This document shows, piece after piece, positions 1 through 7,655 of a stretch of DNA of 45,396 nucleotides. Below the pieces are notes generated by a model. That model saw only the letters and a program-made list of their open reading frames with translations. It had not been told where the DNA came from and did not search any database. Every line of letters begins with the position of its first letter. Within the stretch, counting starts at the first letter, position 1. Source of the DNA: CAXQRU01 sp964226685 (GTDB lineage Bacteria > Pseudomonadota > Gammaproteobacteria > Pseudomonadales > Cellvibrionaceae); assembly GCA_964226685.1 (NCBI GenBank), contig CAXQRU010000165.1, forward strand, positions 1-45,396, in the 5' to 3' direction. The position numbers and the translations under genes are program-made.

Positions 1-106
1 TAGAGCATTGGTCCCACCTGATCCCATCTCGAACTCAGTAGTGAAACAATGTATCGCCGATGGTAGTGTGGGGTCTCCCCATGTGAGAGTAGGTCATCGT
101 CAAGCT
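1..106 (+). rRNA. rrf: 5S ribosomal RNA, 5' end cut off by the window
   Basis: The sequence matches the conserved core of gammaproteobacterial 5S rRNA, including GGTCCCACCTGA, GAACTCAGTAGTGAAAC, CGCCGATGGTAGTGTGGGG and GAGAGTAGG. The 3' strand of helix I (about 91-105) has no partner because the first dozen or so bases lie outside the window. It is the end of an rrn operon read on the + strand and is followed by an intrinsic terminator. The 3' end is placed by analogy and may be off by a base or two. Confidence 0.96.
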
Positions 107-114
107 TTATTCCT

Positions 115-149
115 AAAACCCCGATAGTGCAATCTGTCGGGGTTTTTTT
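115..149 (+). terminator. Intrinsic terminator of the rrn operon
   Basis: A ten-base-pair stem (115-124 with 137-146) ends in a run of T from 143 to 149. It sits about ten bases past the 5S 3' end, the normal place for an rrn terminator. Confidence 0.9.
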
Positions 150-271
150 ATTTGTTTGCTCAAAATTTACTACTTAGAACCCAGTACCTTCCTTGGCTGT
201 CGTAGATCGTCAAGCACTGTTCATATTCTCAAGATTGCGTTCATGTTCCTTTCTTGATAGTTCAATTGGTG

Positions 272-277
272 TATAAT
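272..277 (+). promoter_or_regulatory. Candidate -10 element for the small gene at 346
   Basis: A perfect TATAAT lies about 70 bases before the start codon at 346, but no good -35 hexamer stands 16-18 bases upstream. If it is used, the mRNA has a leader of roughly 60 bases. Apart from this, 150-345 shows nothing recognisable. Confidence 0.35.
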
Positions 278-345
278 TGTCCAGTCTGTTTGAACCCGGA
301 AGCCAGGCAGTAAAGGGGTGCAAAAGCTTTTCTATAGGAGGTAAC

Positions 346-687
346 ATGAAAAGTTTAATGAAATGGATATTCAAACCTGAAAAAATCGACCATGACAGAC
401 CATATTTGAAAGGATTGGCAAAAGGCATTGAGTTAGGTCTTGAGCTTGAAAACTGCTGTTCTGAGGAAGAAAGTATCGAACAGCTCATGCGCATCGGTTT
501 TAGTTCGGCTCAGGCGAACATTGTTCACGCAATGACCAAGGGGCATCAGCCAACACTAAATTGGGTCGCTGAAGCTGTTCGAACGGGATTGTATAAATAC
601 AATTATGAAAAATGGAGCGTGGAGAGAAGGGCCATAGGCACCCTGCGTTTCATTGCCATAGCTCGAGAGAGCTTAACTGGTAATTAA
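346..687 (+). CDS. Small conserved-looking protein of unknown function
   Basis: The reading frame is open upstream to 277, but ATG 346 follows a strong AGGAGGT (336-342), so it is the start; this gives 113 residues. The protein has no signal peptide and no membrane segment. It starts basic (MKSLMKWIFKPEK), then has an acidic, cysteine-containing stretch (ELENCCSEEES), and ends in a basic region rich in aromatic residues. The composition suggests a small soluble alpha-helical protein. I do not recognise the family. It stands alone between the 5S gene and the convergent pseudopilin gene, with a hairpin terminator just after it. The excellent ribosome-binding site argues that it is translated. 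Confidence 0.7.
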   Translation: MKSLMKWIFKPEKIDHDRPYLKGLAKGIELGLELENCCSEEESIEQLMRIGFSSAQANIVHAMTKGHQPTLNWVAEAVRTGLYKYNYEKWSVERRAIGTLRFIAIARESLTGN

Positions 688-693
688 CCAATC

Positions 694-726
694 AGCGGGG
701 GCAAAACGACCCCTGCTAACTTCTTT
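694..726 (+). terminator. Candidate terminator between convergent genes
   Basis: An eight-pair stem (694-701 with 710-717, one G-T pair) encloses an eight-base loop and is followed by a weak T-rich tail (AACTTCTTT). It lies between the small + gene and the end of the leftward pil cluster. The tail is better in the + direction, but the stem could serve both. Confidence 0.5.
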
Positions 727-734
727 ATGCATTA

Positions 735-1304
735 TTAACAATTCAATGAAAGCCCATTAGCTTTATCAACAATCCCATCTCCATTTTTATCTTTAGCAAA
801 ACGAGCCCGCCCACCCTTATTGATTATGATGATCCTACCGTAAGTACTCTCTCTACTTTTGGGGCAGAGTATTAAGCTGCCGTTATTATGATTGATGCTT
901 CCAAGTGGACTGTAAGTAATGTAGGGTTTATTTCCAAAAGCTGCCCAATTGAGTGTATACCAAGAACCTATTTGATAAACTCTTAGCAAGGTTTCATTTT
1001 CATCGATTACTAGGTTGCTATTTTGATCCTCAAATACAATAAAATAATCTTTGAACAGGTTTTGGCAGCGTTGTTGGTCATTGCTTGCACAAAAGGTAAT
1101 CGGTTTACCCTTAGTAATGGCCTCGGTACGGCTGAAGTTCAATAAGTTGTTTAAATCAAATATGGCAGAGTTTGAGCGCTGTTGTAAAAATGTATGGCGG
1201 AAAGAAGGTATAGCAAGACTAAGCACAATAGCAACAATTGTTAGAACGACCAATAACTCCGTTAGTGTAAACCCTTTTGTCTTCTGAAAATTTCCATTTT
1301 GCAT
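735..1304 (-). CDS. Type IV pilin-like protein, FimT/GspH family minor pseudopilin
   Basis: The product is 189 residues with a class III prepilin signal: a short basic leader ending KG, then FTLTELLVVLTIVAIVLSLAIPSF, with the glutamate at mature position 5 that prepilin peptidase and pilus assembly need. The C-terminal half fits the GspH/FimT pseudopilin domain, including a GSINHNNGSL-type stretch and a late GKNG/DGIVDK-like loop. ATG at 1304 is preferred to the in-frame ATG at 1334: it has AGGA eight bases upstream, and the upper ATG lies in a palindrome without a ribosome-binding site. It follows pilS-pilR, as fimT does in Pseudomonas aeruginosa, but fimU, pilV, pilW, pilX, pilY1 and pilE do not follow. 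A minor pilin or fibre initiator is the likeliest role. Confidence 0.85.
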   Translation of the reverse strand: MQNGNFQKTKGFTLTELLVVLTIVAIVLSLAIPSFRHTFLQQRSNSAIFDLNNLLNFSRTEAITKGKPITFCASNDQQRCQNLFKDYFIVFEDQNSNLVIDENETLLRVYQIGSWYTLNWAAFGNKPYITYSPLGSINHNNGSLILCPKSRESTYGRIIIINKGGRARFAKDKNGDGIVDKANGLSLNC

Positions 1305-1333
1305 CTGCTGTTCCTGTTCGATCCATGAAAACA

Positions 1334-1350
1334 TTTATCATAATGATAAA
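1334..1350. repeat. Perfect 17-bp palindrome between pilR and the pseudopilin gene
   Basis: TTTATCATAATGATAAA is perfectly symmetric around 1342. It lies in the 50-base gap between pilR and the preferred pseudopilin start. It could be an operator or a weak mRNA hairpin. It resembles half of a Fur box but lacks the repeated GATAAT arrangement. Confidence 0.5.
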
Positions 1351-1354
1351 ACGC

Positions 1355-2722
1355 TTAATCATCAAGCCCTAATTTTTTTAGTCGATAGCGTAGTGATCGA
1401 AAGCTTATACCTAAAGATTTGGCTGTGTTGGTGCGATTCCAGCGATTTTTTTCTAGTGCGTCTACGATGATATTTTTTTCGATTGCATTAAGGTAGTCAT
1501 CAATAGTCTCGTTGTAATTAAATTCATTGATATGAGACTGTGCCTGGGAAGAGGAGGCAAGTGGCTCTTCTTTAAATTGCGTCTGCTCTAGAGATAAATC
1601 TTGTTGATCAATAGTATTGTTATCACATAGAGTCGCTGCTCTCTCTAAAATATTATCAAGCTCCCGGATGTTTCCAGGAAAGTGATATGACTCCAGTTTT
1701 TTGATAGCCGCCTGAGTTATTTTTATGGAAAGCCCATGTTCATCATTGATCTTACTGATTAGGTAATCAATCAAGAGCGGCAAATCCTCTTTTCTTTCAC
1801 GCAATGGAGCAACATTAATATTGATAACGTTTAAGCGATAAAATAAGTCGCTACGAAATCGCTTTTCTTCTACTTCTTTTTGTAAGTTTTTATGGGTCGC
1901 GCATATGATTCGAACATCGACCAACTCTTCTTTTTCTGAGCCAATGGGCCTGATCGATTTTTCTTGTAATGTACGTAATAATTTAACCTGCATGGATAAG
2001 GGTAAATCAGCCACTTCATCAAGAAACAGAGTGCCGCCTTGCGCGCTTTTAAAAAAGCCCGCTTTATCTTGATGAGCGTTGGTGAAGCTGCCCTTTTTGT
2101 GTCCAAAAAATTCACTTTCCATCAGTTCGGATGGAATAGCTCCACAGTTAATTCCAACAAAGGAGGCATCTTTTCGAGCGCTTTGCCGATGGATCGCTTG
2201 GGCCACTAGCTCTTTGCCGCTTCCTGATTCACCGCTAATATAAACGGGAGCCTGAGATCTTGCGACTTTGATAATTTTTTCTTTGAGTTGCTTTATTTCG
2301 TGAGACTTACCGATAATGTAGTTGAGGCTGTCGATATTTGACTCGGTAGGGCTTGAAGAACTTGAAATAGCTTGCTCTATCAGTCTGCGTAGGTGAGATA
2401 AGTCTACGGGTTTACTGATAAAGTCGAAGGCTCCGGATTTCATGGCATTGACAGCACTGTCGGTTGAGCCATGAGCGGTAATGACTATGACAGGCACTTC
2501 ACTTTTTTTACGCTGTACATACTCAACAAATTCTATTCCAGAGCCATCAGGTAATTTTAAATCGGTTAAGCAAAGTGCAAAATCTTCACCAGAAAACGCC
2601 TGTTTTGCGCTAGCCACCGATTCTGCTGTAGCGACATCAAAGCCCATTTTGGTCACGGTAATGGCCAGTAATTCTCGAATGTCTGGTTCATCATCAATAA
2701 TTAATATAGAAGGTAGTGGCAT
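1355..2722 (-). CDS. pilR: Sigma-54-dependent response regulator PilR
   Basis: A 455-residue NtrC-family regulator. The receiver domain (about 5-117) has the acidic DDE cluster near 10-12 and phosphoacceptor Asp54 (TDLKLPDG). The AAA+ domain (about 135-365) has Walker A GESGSGKE at 164-171 and Walker B LFLDE at 232-236. The C-terminus is a Fis-type helix-turn-helix (NRTNTAKSLGISFRSLRYRL). The loop that contacts sigma-54, normally GAFTGA and GSFTGA in PilR, reads GSFTNA at 211-216, with Asn for a near-invariant Gly. Its start lies two bases after the pilS stop, so the two are co-transcribed. In Pseudomonas PilR activates pilin transcription with RpoN. Assignment to PilR rests on the pilS partner, the pseudopilin neighbour and overall similarity. 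Confidence 0.93.
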   Translation of the reverse strand: MPLPSILIIDDEPDIRELLAITVTKMGFDVATAESVASAKQAFSGEDFALCLTDLKLPDGSGIEFVEYVQRKKSEVPVIVITAHGSTDSAVNAMKSGAFDFISKPVDLSHLRRLIEQAISSSSSPTESNIDSLNYIIGKSHEIKQLKEKIIKVARSQAPVYISGESGSGKELVAQAIHRQSARKDASFVGINCGAIPSELMESEFFGHKKGSFTNAHQDKAGFFKSAQGGTLFLDEVADLPLSMQVKLLRTLQEKSIRPIGSEKEELVDVRIICATHKNLQKEVEEKRFRSDLFYRLNVININVAPLRERKEDLPLLIDYLISKINDEHGLSIKITQAAIKKLESYHFPGNIRELDNILERAATLCDNNTIDQQDLSLEQTQFKEEPLASSSQAQSHINEFNYNETIDDYLNAIEKNIIVDALEKNRWNRTNTAKSLGISFRSLRYRLKKLGLDD

Positions 2723-2724
2723 AA

Positions 2725-4335
2725 TTATATATTGCGTTGGTGGTGACTTAATTGTAGATGAAAACAGCTTTTTTGTTCTTCATTATAGCCATAGGATAAG
2801 TTGGCCTGATTAGCTTCGCATAACTCTTTGCATAAATAAAGCCCCAGCCCCGATCCTGTTACTTCGGTCGTAAAAAATGGCTCAAAAATGTTTTCTTGAT
2901 TTTTTTCGCTAATGCCGTCGCCTTCGTCAATAATATCGATATAGGGGAGGCCGGAGTATTCGTCAATGGCTGTCTTTAGGGTTACGATCTCTTTGTTGTT
3001 TTTCGCGCCGTAGCGTAAGCCATTATCAACTAGATTATTGATGACCTGATCCAAGTGGCTGGGGTCTACTTTAGCCAATACAATTTCTTGAGAAGACTTT
3101 GTGATTATTTCTCCGGATTTATAGCGTAAATATTCGGTTTTAAATCGATCTAGCCAGCTAGGTAGGTTGATAATTTCTGGGTTTGCAATTTTTCGCCTGG
3201 AAAGCTGTAAAATATTGTTGATAATATGATCAATTCGATGGGAGTGGTTTTGTATAATTTCTAATAAGCGTTTTGTACCCTCATCGTGTTCATCTTCTGA
3301 TAGTAGTTGGCTTGCGTGGCTAATTGCGCCAAGCGGGTTGCGTATTTCATGAGCTATGCTTGCGGTCAATCGTCCCAGTGATGCCAATTTCAATTGCTGA
3401 GCCTCTTGTGTTAATTGCTTGGTATCTTCGATAAACAAAATCAAATGATCATCTAAGGAGCCAAAGCTCACCTTTAACTTCAAACCAGTTTCACTGACGA
3501 CGCTCATTGCCTCAGGAGACGAGCGTTTTTCCTGCCACTGCTTAAGAGGCTCGTCAAGTTGCTTCTTTAGCGTGGGCATAAAATCATCATTATTAATCAA
3601 TTGCTTTGCCGATGAGTTTGCGAGTACTGGTTCGCAATCTGGGTCAAGCACCACTAAGCCTGTGCGCATTTTTTTGACAATTTGTTGTGTCAATTTTTGT
3701 AAGGATGCAGATTTCTGCGCCTCTTCTTGAGCGGCTTGTTGAGATAGCTGTATGCGTACTGCCAACCATCGAAAGGAAATGACTGTGGCAAACAATAGAA
3801 AGCCCAAAATTCCGGCCGAAAAAATGGTTTCATGGTTATTGCTCGAGCTTTTATAGACATTGATTGTGGTCATGCCCACAAGTAGTAAAGAGGTGAAGGC
3901 GGCTAGAGCAATACCCATCCTAAGGTTGGTCAACAGGCTACCAATGGCCATTGATACCAAAAGTAGATAGGCAACGCCACCAGAGGGATTTCCACCATTG
4001 TGCATGATCAGGACTAAGGTGGTGACATCGAAAGCGAGCACACCAACGATATAGTATCTAGACTTTTCCAGCCAGCCAAGCCAAAAACCAACGAGTATGG
4101 CGATGCCTGAGCCGAAGTAAATCCCAATAATAGGCTGGAGTTGACCTGAAGAAGAGCTGGAATCTAAGGCTCGAGTTGCATCTAGCCAAAACAGCATGCT
4201 GAACAATACCGCCAAGAATAGGCGATAGTAGCAATAAAATCGCAATAATGAGCGGTTGTCTGATGGAGCAATAGGTGTCGTGATCGTTTTAATCAGACTC
4301 AAAGCAATTTTCTCATCAAAATGTAAGCCTATCAT
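2725..4335 (-). CDS. pilS: Sensor histidine kinase PilS
   Basis: A 536-residue membrane sensor kinase. Hydrophobic segments between about 33 and 190 make the six-helix PilS sensor module, a short coiled region follows (198-220), then a PAS-like domain (about 215-305). The HisKA box has His329 in AHEIRNPLG. The ATPase domain has the N box (NLVDNGLRYG, about 434-443), G1 (DEGDGIS), F (EPFFTT) and G2 (GSGLGLY, 494-500). It phosphorylates PilR, and in Pseudomonas it senses the level of PilA in the membrane. ATG 4335 has a weak AAGG upstream. The gene diverges from nadE across 90 bases. All catalytic motifs look intact. Confidence 0.93.
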   Translation of the reverse strand: MIGLHFDEKIALSLIKTITTPIAPSDNRSLLRFYCYYRLFLAVLFSMLFWLDATRALDSSSSSGQLQPIIGIYFGSGIAILVGFWLGWLEKSRYYIVGVLAFDVTTLVLIMHNGGNPSGGVAYLLLVSMAIGSLLTNLRMGIALAAFTSLLLVGMTTINVYKSSSNNHETIFSAGILGFLLFATVISFRWLAVRIQLSQQAAQEEAQKSASLQKLTQQIVKKMRTGLVVLDPDCEPVLANSSAKQLINNDDFMPTLKKQLDEPLKQWQEKRSSPEAMSVVSETGLKLKVSFGSLDDHLILFIEDTKQLTQEAQQLKLASLGRLTASIAHEIRNPLGAISHASQLLSEDEHDEGTKRLLEIIQNHSHRIDHIINNILQLSRRKIANPEIINLPSWLDRFKTEYLRYKSGEIITKSSQEIVLAKVDPSHLDQVINNLVDNGLRYGAKNNKEIVTLKTAIDEYSGLPYIDIIDEGDGISEKNQENIFEPFFTTEVTGSGLGLYLCKELCEANQANLSYGYNEEQKSCFHLQLSHHQRNI

Positions 4336-4425
4336 ATCGGCCTTTAAGGTCTATCGACAAGGCTTACGGATGAAAATCATTGAGAAAGTGCTATTATGCG
4401 AACATTTTAGACAGAGAGTAAAAAA

Positions 4426-6042
4426 ATGCCGAGTTTCAAGCTTGCCATGGCACAATTTAATCCGTTCGTAGGTGCTATTGAGAAAAATACTGAGAGAGTT
4501 ATTGAGTTGGCTCAGGAGGCCTGGGCGGCTGGTGCTAAAGTGATTATTTTCCCTGAGTTAACCTTGTGTGGATATCCTCCTGAAGATCTGCTGTTCAGGC
4601 AGAGCATGGATTTGAGGATACAAATGGCGAGGGATTCCTTGGTGGCTGCCGAGCTGCCCATCATGTTGGTTGTGGGTTATCCAGGTAGACTAGAGGGCAA
4701 GTGTTTCAACATTGCAGGTGCTCTATACGAGGGGCAGTGGATAGCTGAATATGCTAAGCAAGAGCTGCCTAACTATAAAGTATTTGATGAAAAACGTTAT
4801 TTTTCAGAGGGCAACAATCCATGTGTCTTTGACTGTTTTGGGGTTCCTACAGCTTTGACCATTTGCGAGGATATTTGGCATCCAATGCCAATGGAGCAGG
4901 CCAAGGCTGCTGGCGCTCAGTTGATGTTTAATTTAAATGCCTCCCCTTTTCATGAGCACAAGCCTCAATTACGTCACGGTTTGCTGCGTTCAAGAGCTAG
5001 ATCAGGGGGGATGCCAATTGTGTATGTTAACCAGGTAGGTGGGCAGGATGAGCTGGTGTTCGATGGTGGCTCAATGGTTGTTGATGAGCAGGGTGAAGTG
5101 GTTTTCCAGGCTCCGTGGTATCAAGAGAGCTTGTATTTCTATGACATAGAGCCGGACATGCAAAAAAGTCAGATTGAACCTATCGCGAGCTACCATGAAA
5201 GCCTCTATCAAGCCTTAGTGTTAGGGGTGCGTGATTATGTAAGGAAAAATGGCTTTGGTGGTGTGATTTTAGGGTTGTCGGGGGGAATTGATTCGGCGCT
5301 CACTTTAACTGTGGCTGTCGATGCTCTGGGTGCAGATAAAGTTCACGCCGTTATGATGCCCTTTCATTTTACTTCTCAACTCAGTCAAGACGATGCCCAT
5401 AGGCAAGCTGAGACCTTGGGCGTGCATTATCGTTCAATCAGTATTGAGTCGATGTACGATGCCTTTATGGCGAGCCTAGCTGATGAGTTTCAAGGCTATA
5501 GTCGTGATACGACGGAAGAGAACTTGCAAGCTCGTTGTCGCGGTGTGATCCTAATGGCAATATCGAATAAAAAAGGCTATTTGGTATTAACCACCGGTAA
5601 TAAAAGTGAGCTAGCTGTAGGGTATTCAACCTTGTATGGTGATATGGCTGGCGGCTTTAATGTATTAAAAGATGTGTACAAAACTACGGTTTTTGAACTG
5701 GCTCGTTATCGAAATTCACTCCAAGATATGGATGTCATTCCGCAAACGGTCATTGACCGTCCGCCGTCAGCAGAGCTATCTCCAGATCAAAAAGATGAAG
5801 ATAGTTTGCCGCCCTATGAAATTTTGGATCAAATACTAAAGTTGTATATAGAAGAGGACCTAAGCGCAGAAGCGATTGTATCGAGAGGTTTTGATCGAGA
5901 TACCGTTTATCGAGTGCTTCGCCTGGTTGATTTGAATGAATACAAGAGACGGCAAGCACCGGTTGGGCCTCGATTAACCGAGAGGGGCTTTGGGCGAGAT
6001 CGGCGCTATCCGATTACTAATGGTTGGAAGCCTGGGGTTTAA
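4426..6042 (+). CDS. nadE: Glutamine-dependent NAD+ synthetase
   Basis: A two-domain enzyme of 538 residues that makes NAD+ from deamido-NAD+, ATP and glutamine. The N-terminal nitrilase-type glutaminase domain (about 4-250) shows the triad Glu44 (FPELTLCGYPPEDLL), Lys111 (YAKQELPNY) and Cys147 (TICEDIW). The C-terminal synthetase domain has the ATP-pyrophosphatase P-loop SGGIDSA at 285-291 and the later KSELAVGYSTLYGDMAGGF block. The length is typical of glutamine-using NadE enzymes that feed ammonia through an internal tunnel. A purine-rich GAGAG precedes the start. A TATTAT at 4392-4397 is a possible -10 without a convincing -35. The next gene begins one base after the stop, which suggests a two-gene transcript. 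Confidence 0.96.
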   Translation: MPSFKLAMAQFNPFVGAIEKNTERVIELAQEAWAAGAKVIIFPELTLCGYPPEDLLFRQSMDLRIQMARDSLVAAELPIMLVVGYPGRLEGKCFNIAGALYEGQWIAEYAKQELPNYKVFDEKRYFSEGNNPCVFDCFGVPTALTICEDIWHPMPMEQAKAAGAQLMFNLNASPFHEHKPQLRHGLLRSRARSGGMPIVYVNQVGGQDELVFDGGSMVVDEQGEVVFQAPWYQESLYFYDIEPDMQKSQIEPIASYHESLYQALVLGVRDYVRKNGFGGVILGLSGGIDSALTLTVAVDALGADKVHAVMMPFHFTSQLSQDDAHRQAETLGVHYRSISIESMYDAFMASLADEFQGYSRDTTEENLQARCRGVILMAISNKKGYLVLTTGNKSELAVGYSTLYGDMAGGFNVLKDVYKTTVFELARYRNSLQDMDVIPQTVIDRPPSAELSPDQKDEDSLPPYEILDQILKLYIEEDLSAEAIVSRGFDRDTVYRVLRLVDLNEYKRRQAPVGPRLTERGFGRDRRYPITNGWKPGV

Positions 6043-6043
6043 A

Positions 6044-6463
6044 ATGAAAAATGTTATTTTTCTGCTATTGCTCTTCCCTGGCTTATCGTATGGAGATATT
6101 TATATAGGCTTGCCTAGTCACTGGGCAATGTCGGGTTCAGTCATTTATGACGGAGAAGAAAAAATTGGTGAGCTGATCTCAAAAGAATCTTGGCCATATG
6201 CTAGTGGATCTGAGTTTGTAAAATCATTCGAAAATGGTTTCGAAGATGATTCTGAGTCAACCCGTTTTATCGTTTCAGGTAACACAGGCGAGGTGTTTTG
6301 GGTCTGTCGATCTAGCGAATATGAAGGTAAGAGCGGTGAAGTGGGTGTGTGGTATATTCGCCGATTTTGGGTTAATGGTCCAATTTTGACTTTATACTCC
6401 TATGAATCCTGTGAAGATCAGATGGATGAAGCAATAAAAATCGCTTCAACTTTAAGAGAATAA
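6044..6463 (+). CDS. Small secreted protein of unknown function
   Basis: A protein of 139 residues with a clear Sec signal peptide (MKNVIFLLLLFPGLSYG, cut probably after Gly17 or Asp18). The mature part is acidic and rich in aromatic residues, with two cysteines (in WVCRSSEYEG and YESCEDQ) that could pair in the periplasm. No lipobox and no later membrane helix are seen. The open frame reaches upstream into nadE, but the ATG one base after the nadE stop starts exactly at the signal peptide and would be translated by coupling. I do not recognise the family, and its link with NAD synthesis may be only transcriptional. It converges on the terminator of the candidate RNA at 6462-6904. Confidence 0.75.
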   Translation: MKNVIFLLLLFPGLSYGDIYIGLPSHWAMSGSVIYDGEEKIGELISKESWPYASGSEFVKSFENGFEDDSESTRFIVSGNTGEVFWVCRSSEYEGKSGEVGVWYIRRFWVNGPILTLYSYESCEDQMDEAIKIASTLRE

Positions 6464-6500
6464 AAAAGAGTTGCTAACCTTGGGGAAAGACTAACAACTC
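6462..6500 (-). terminator. Intrinsic terminator ending the - strand transcript
   Basis: Read on the - strand, GAGTTGTTAG (6500-6491) pairs with TTAGCAACTC (6477-6468), with an inner CTT/AAG extension, and is followed by six T (6467-6462). On the + strand no T run follows the stem, so it terminates leftward transcription. It is 400 bases past the araC stop, which implies that this whole stretch is transcribed. Confidence 0.85.
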
Positions 6501-6904
6501 ATAGTTACATTACATACTCCGTTATAACAACGAGCGTCTTGCTCGCCGGTCCTACATCCTTGTCAATACACGATCTTCCTTAACATTCACTAACCATTTT
6601 GTGTGTGTTCAACTCCTTTTTGATAAGTGGGCCTCCGGCCTCACTGCTGCTCCTGCCCCTTTTAATCTAAGTATTCATTACTTAGCGTGGCTTCTTGCCG
6701 TTAACATTATCCATTTCCTTGTTTAATCCATTGCTTCCGTGTGTATTCCGATGTCCTTTTGCTTCCATTCGTCAATGCAGTCTTTGCATTGTTTTACATC
6801 CATTTTGTCCTAGTTGTACTCCTACAAATCCATTACACTTTCCATTAATTCCTTTTTATCCCTATCCATTAATAATCCTTCATTTTTATTCCCTTAATCC
6901 TGGT
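6462..6904 (-). ncRNA. Candidate CsrB/RsmZ-like CsrA-sequestering RNA
   Basis: There is no credible gene between the araC stop and the terminator at 6462-6500. On the - strand, 6501-6900 holds 25 GGA triplets, about four times chance. One site, ACAAGGATGT (6563-6554), matches ten of the twelve positions of the CsrA SELEX consensus RUACARGGAUGU. Hairpins are visible at 6773-6791, at 6667-6685, at 6630-6640 (GGCC-GGA-GGCC, with GGA as the loop) and at 6531-6545, with GGA-rich single-stranded links between them. CsrB-class RNAs have about 20 GGA motifs in some 370 nt, show the same hairpin-and-linker plan and end in an intrinsic terminator. The 5' end is not fixed: I find no strong promoter, so it may be processed from the araC transcript. 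The alternative is an unusually purine-rich 3' UTR. Confidence 0.65.
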
Positions 6905-7630
6905 CTACGCGGCTTGTTGATAGCGTAGGTTTCCAAGAGGCGTCCTGATCGCCTTCATGTATTTGATCGGTGATATCCCTATTGTGTTTTTGAACGCTTT
7001 AGTAAAGTGCGCATTATCAAAAAAACCAGTTTCTTTACACGCTTTAGCAATACTTTCACCTTCTTGCATTAACTTTAGGCAGTGCTTTATCTTGATCCAA
7101 GTGGTGTACTTTTTTATGTTCACCGTTTTGGTTTCTTTAAATAAAGTCATTAGCCTCGACGTCGATAAATGAGCAATCTCAGATAAATCCTCATTCCCAA
7201 TTTTGAGTTGAGGATTCTTTTTAATATGGTTGGTCACCTTATTAATTCGCTTGTCACTCTCTGACGCTTGCTTAATTCTTTGGAAGTAACCCTCAAGTAT
7301 ATAAGCCATGTTGCTTCCTAAAATTCTTTTATCTTTGACCATTGTTAGCAGTGTTTCGCTGATATTATTCATATCTTGATCAAATTTTAATATTCCTGGT
7401 TCTATCAAAATGCAGATGTATTCTCCCGTCGATGACCAAGAAAAGCTTTCACCATTTTGAAATAAATGGCATGTCCCTACAGCTTTTTTTCCTTTAGTTA
7501 TCGAGGTGATCTCTGCACCATTTAATCCGGCAATAAATGTGTCGACAATGGGGTTTACCGCTTTAACCTGATTGCTAAAACCTGTGTAAACCGTAATGTG
7601 GTCAGCTAAATGCAGTATGCAATTATTCAT
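6905..7630 (-). CDS. AraC-family transcriptional regulator
   Basis: A 241-residue protein. The C-terminal 100 residues (about 130-230) form the double helix-turn-helix of the AraC/XylS family: first helix pair in LSEIAHLSTSRLMTLFKE, second in SIAKACKETGFFDNAHFTKAFKN, followed by the family signature GISPIKYMK. The N-terminal part (1-125) would be a cupin-like sensing domain but is short and not recognisable as a sugar-binding type. AGGGGT stands just before the ATG. The DUF6502 gene ends 25 bases upstream on the same strand, so the two form an operon. The last codons lie in an inverted repeat (CTACGC at 6905-6910, GCGTAG at 6922-6927) at the edge of the GGA-rich RNA. Target genes cannot be read from the sequence. 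Confidence 0.88.
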   Translation of the reverse strand: MNNCILHLADHITVYTGFSNQVKAVNPIVDTFIAGLNGAEITSITKGKKAVGTCHLFQNGESFSWSSTGEYICILIEPGILKFDQDMNNISETLLTMVKDKRILGSNMAYILEGYFQRIKQASESDKRINKVTNHIKKNPQLKIGNEDLSEIAHLSTSRLMTLFKETKTVNIKKYTTWIKIKHCLKLMQEGESIAKACKETGFFDNAHFTKAFKNTIGISPIKYMKAIRTPLGNLRYQQAA

Positions 7631-7655
7631 AAGTACCCCTAATTGTTGACTCTAT

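Noticed and set aside
1334..1350. Palindrome as a Fur box
   Set aside because: The GATAAT hexamers are not in the repeated arrangement of a Fur site; only the AT-rich symmetry is similar.
6905..6927. Hairpin at the end of araC as a terminator
   Set aside because: No T run follows on the - strand; a much better terminator lies at 6462-6500.
6695..6928. Open frame on the + strand rich in Pro, Phe, Leu and Cys within the non-coding gap
   Set aside because: Its odd composition is the mirror of the purine-rich - strand; it has no ribosome-binding site and runs antisense to the araC end.
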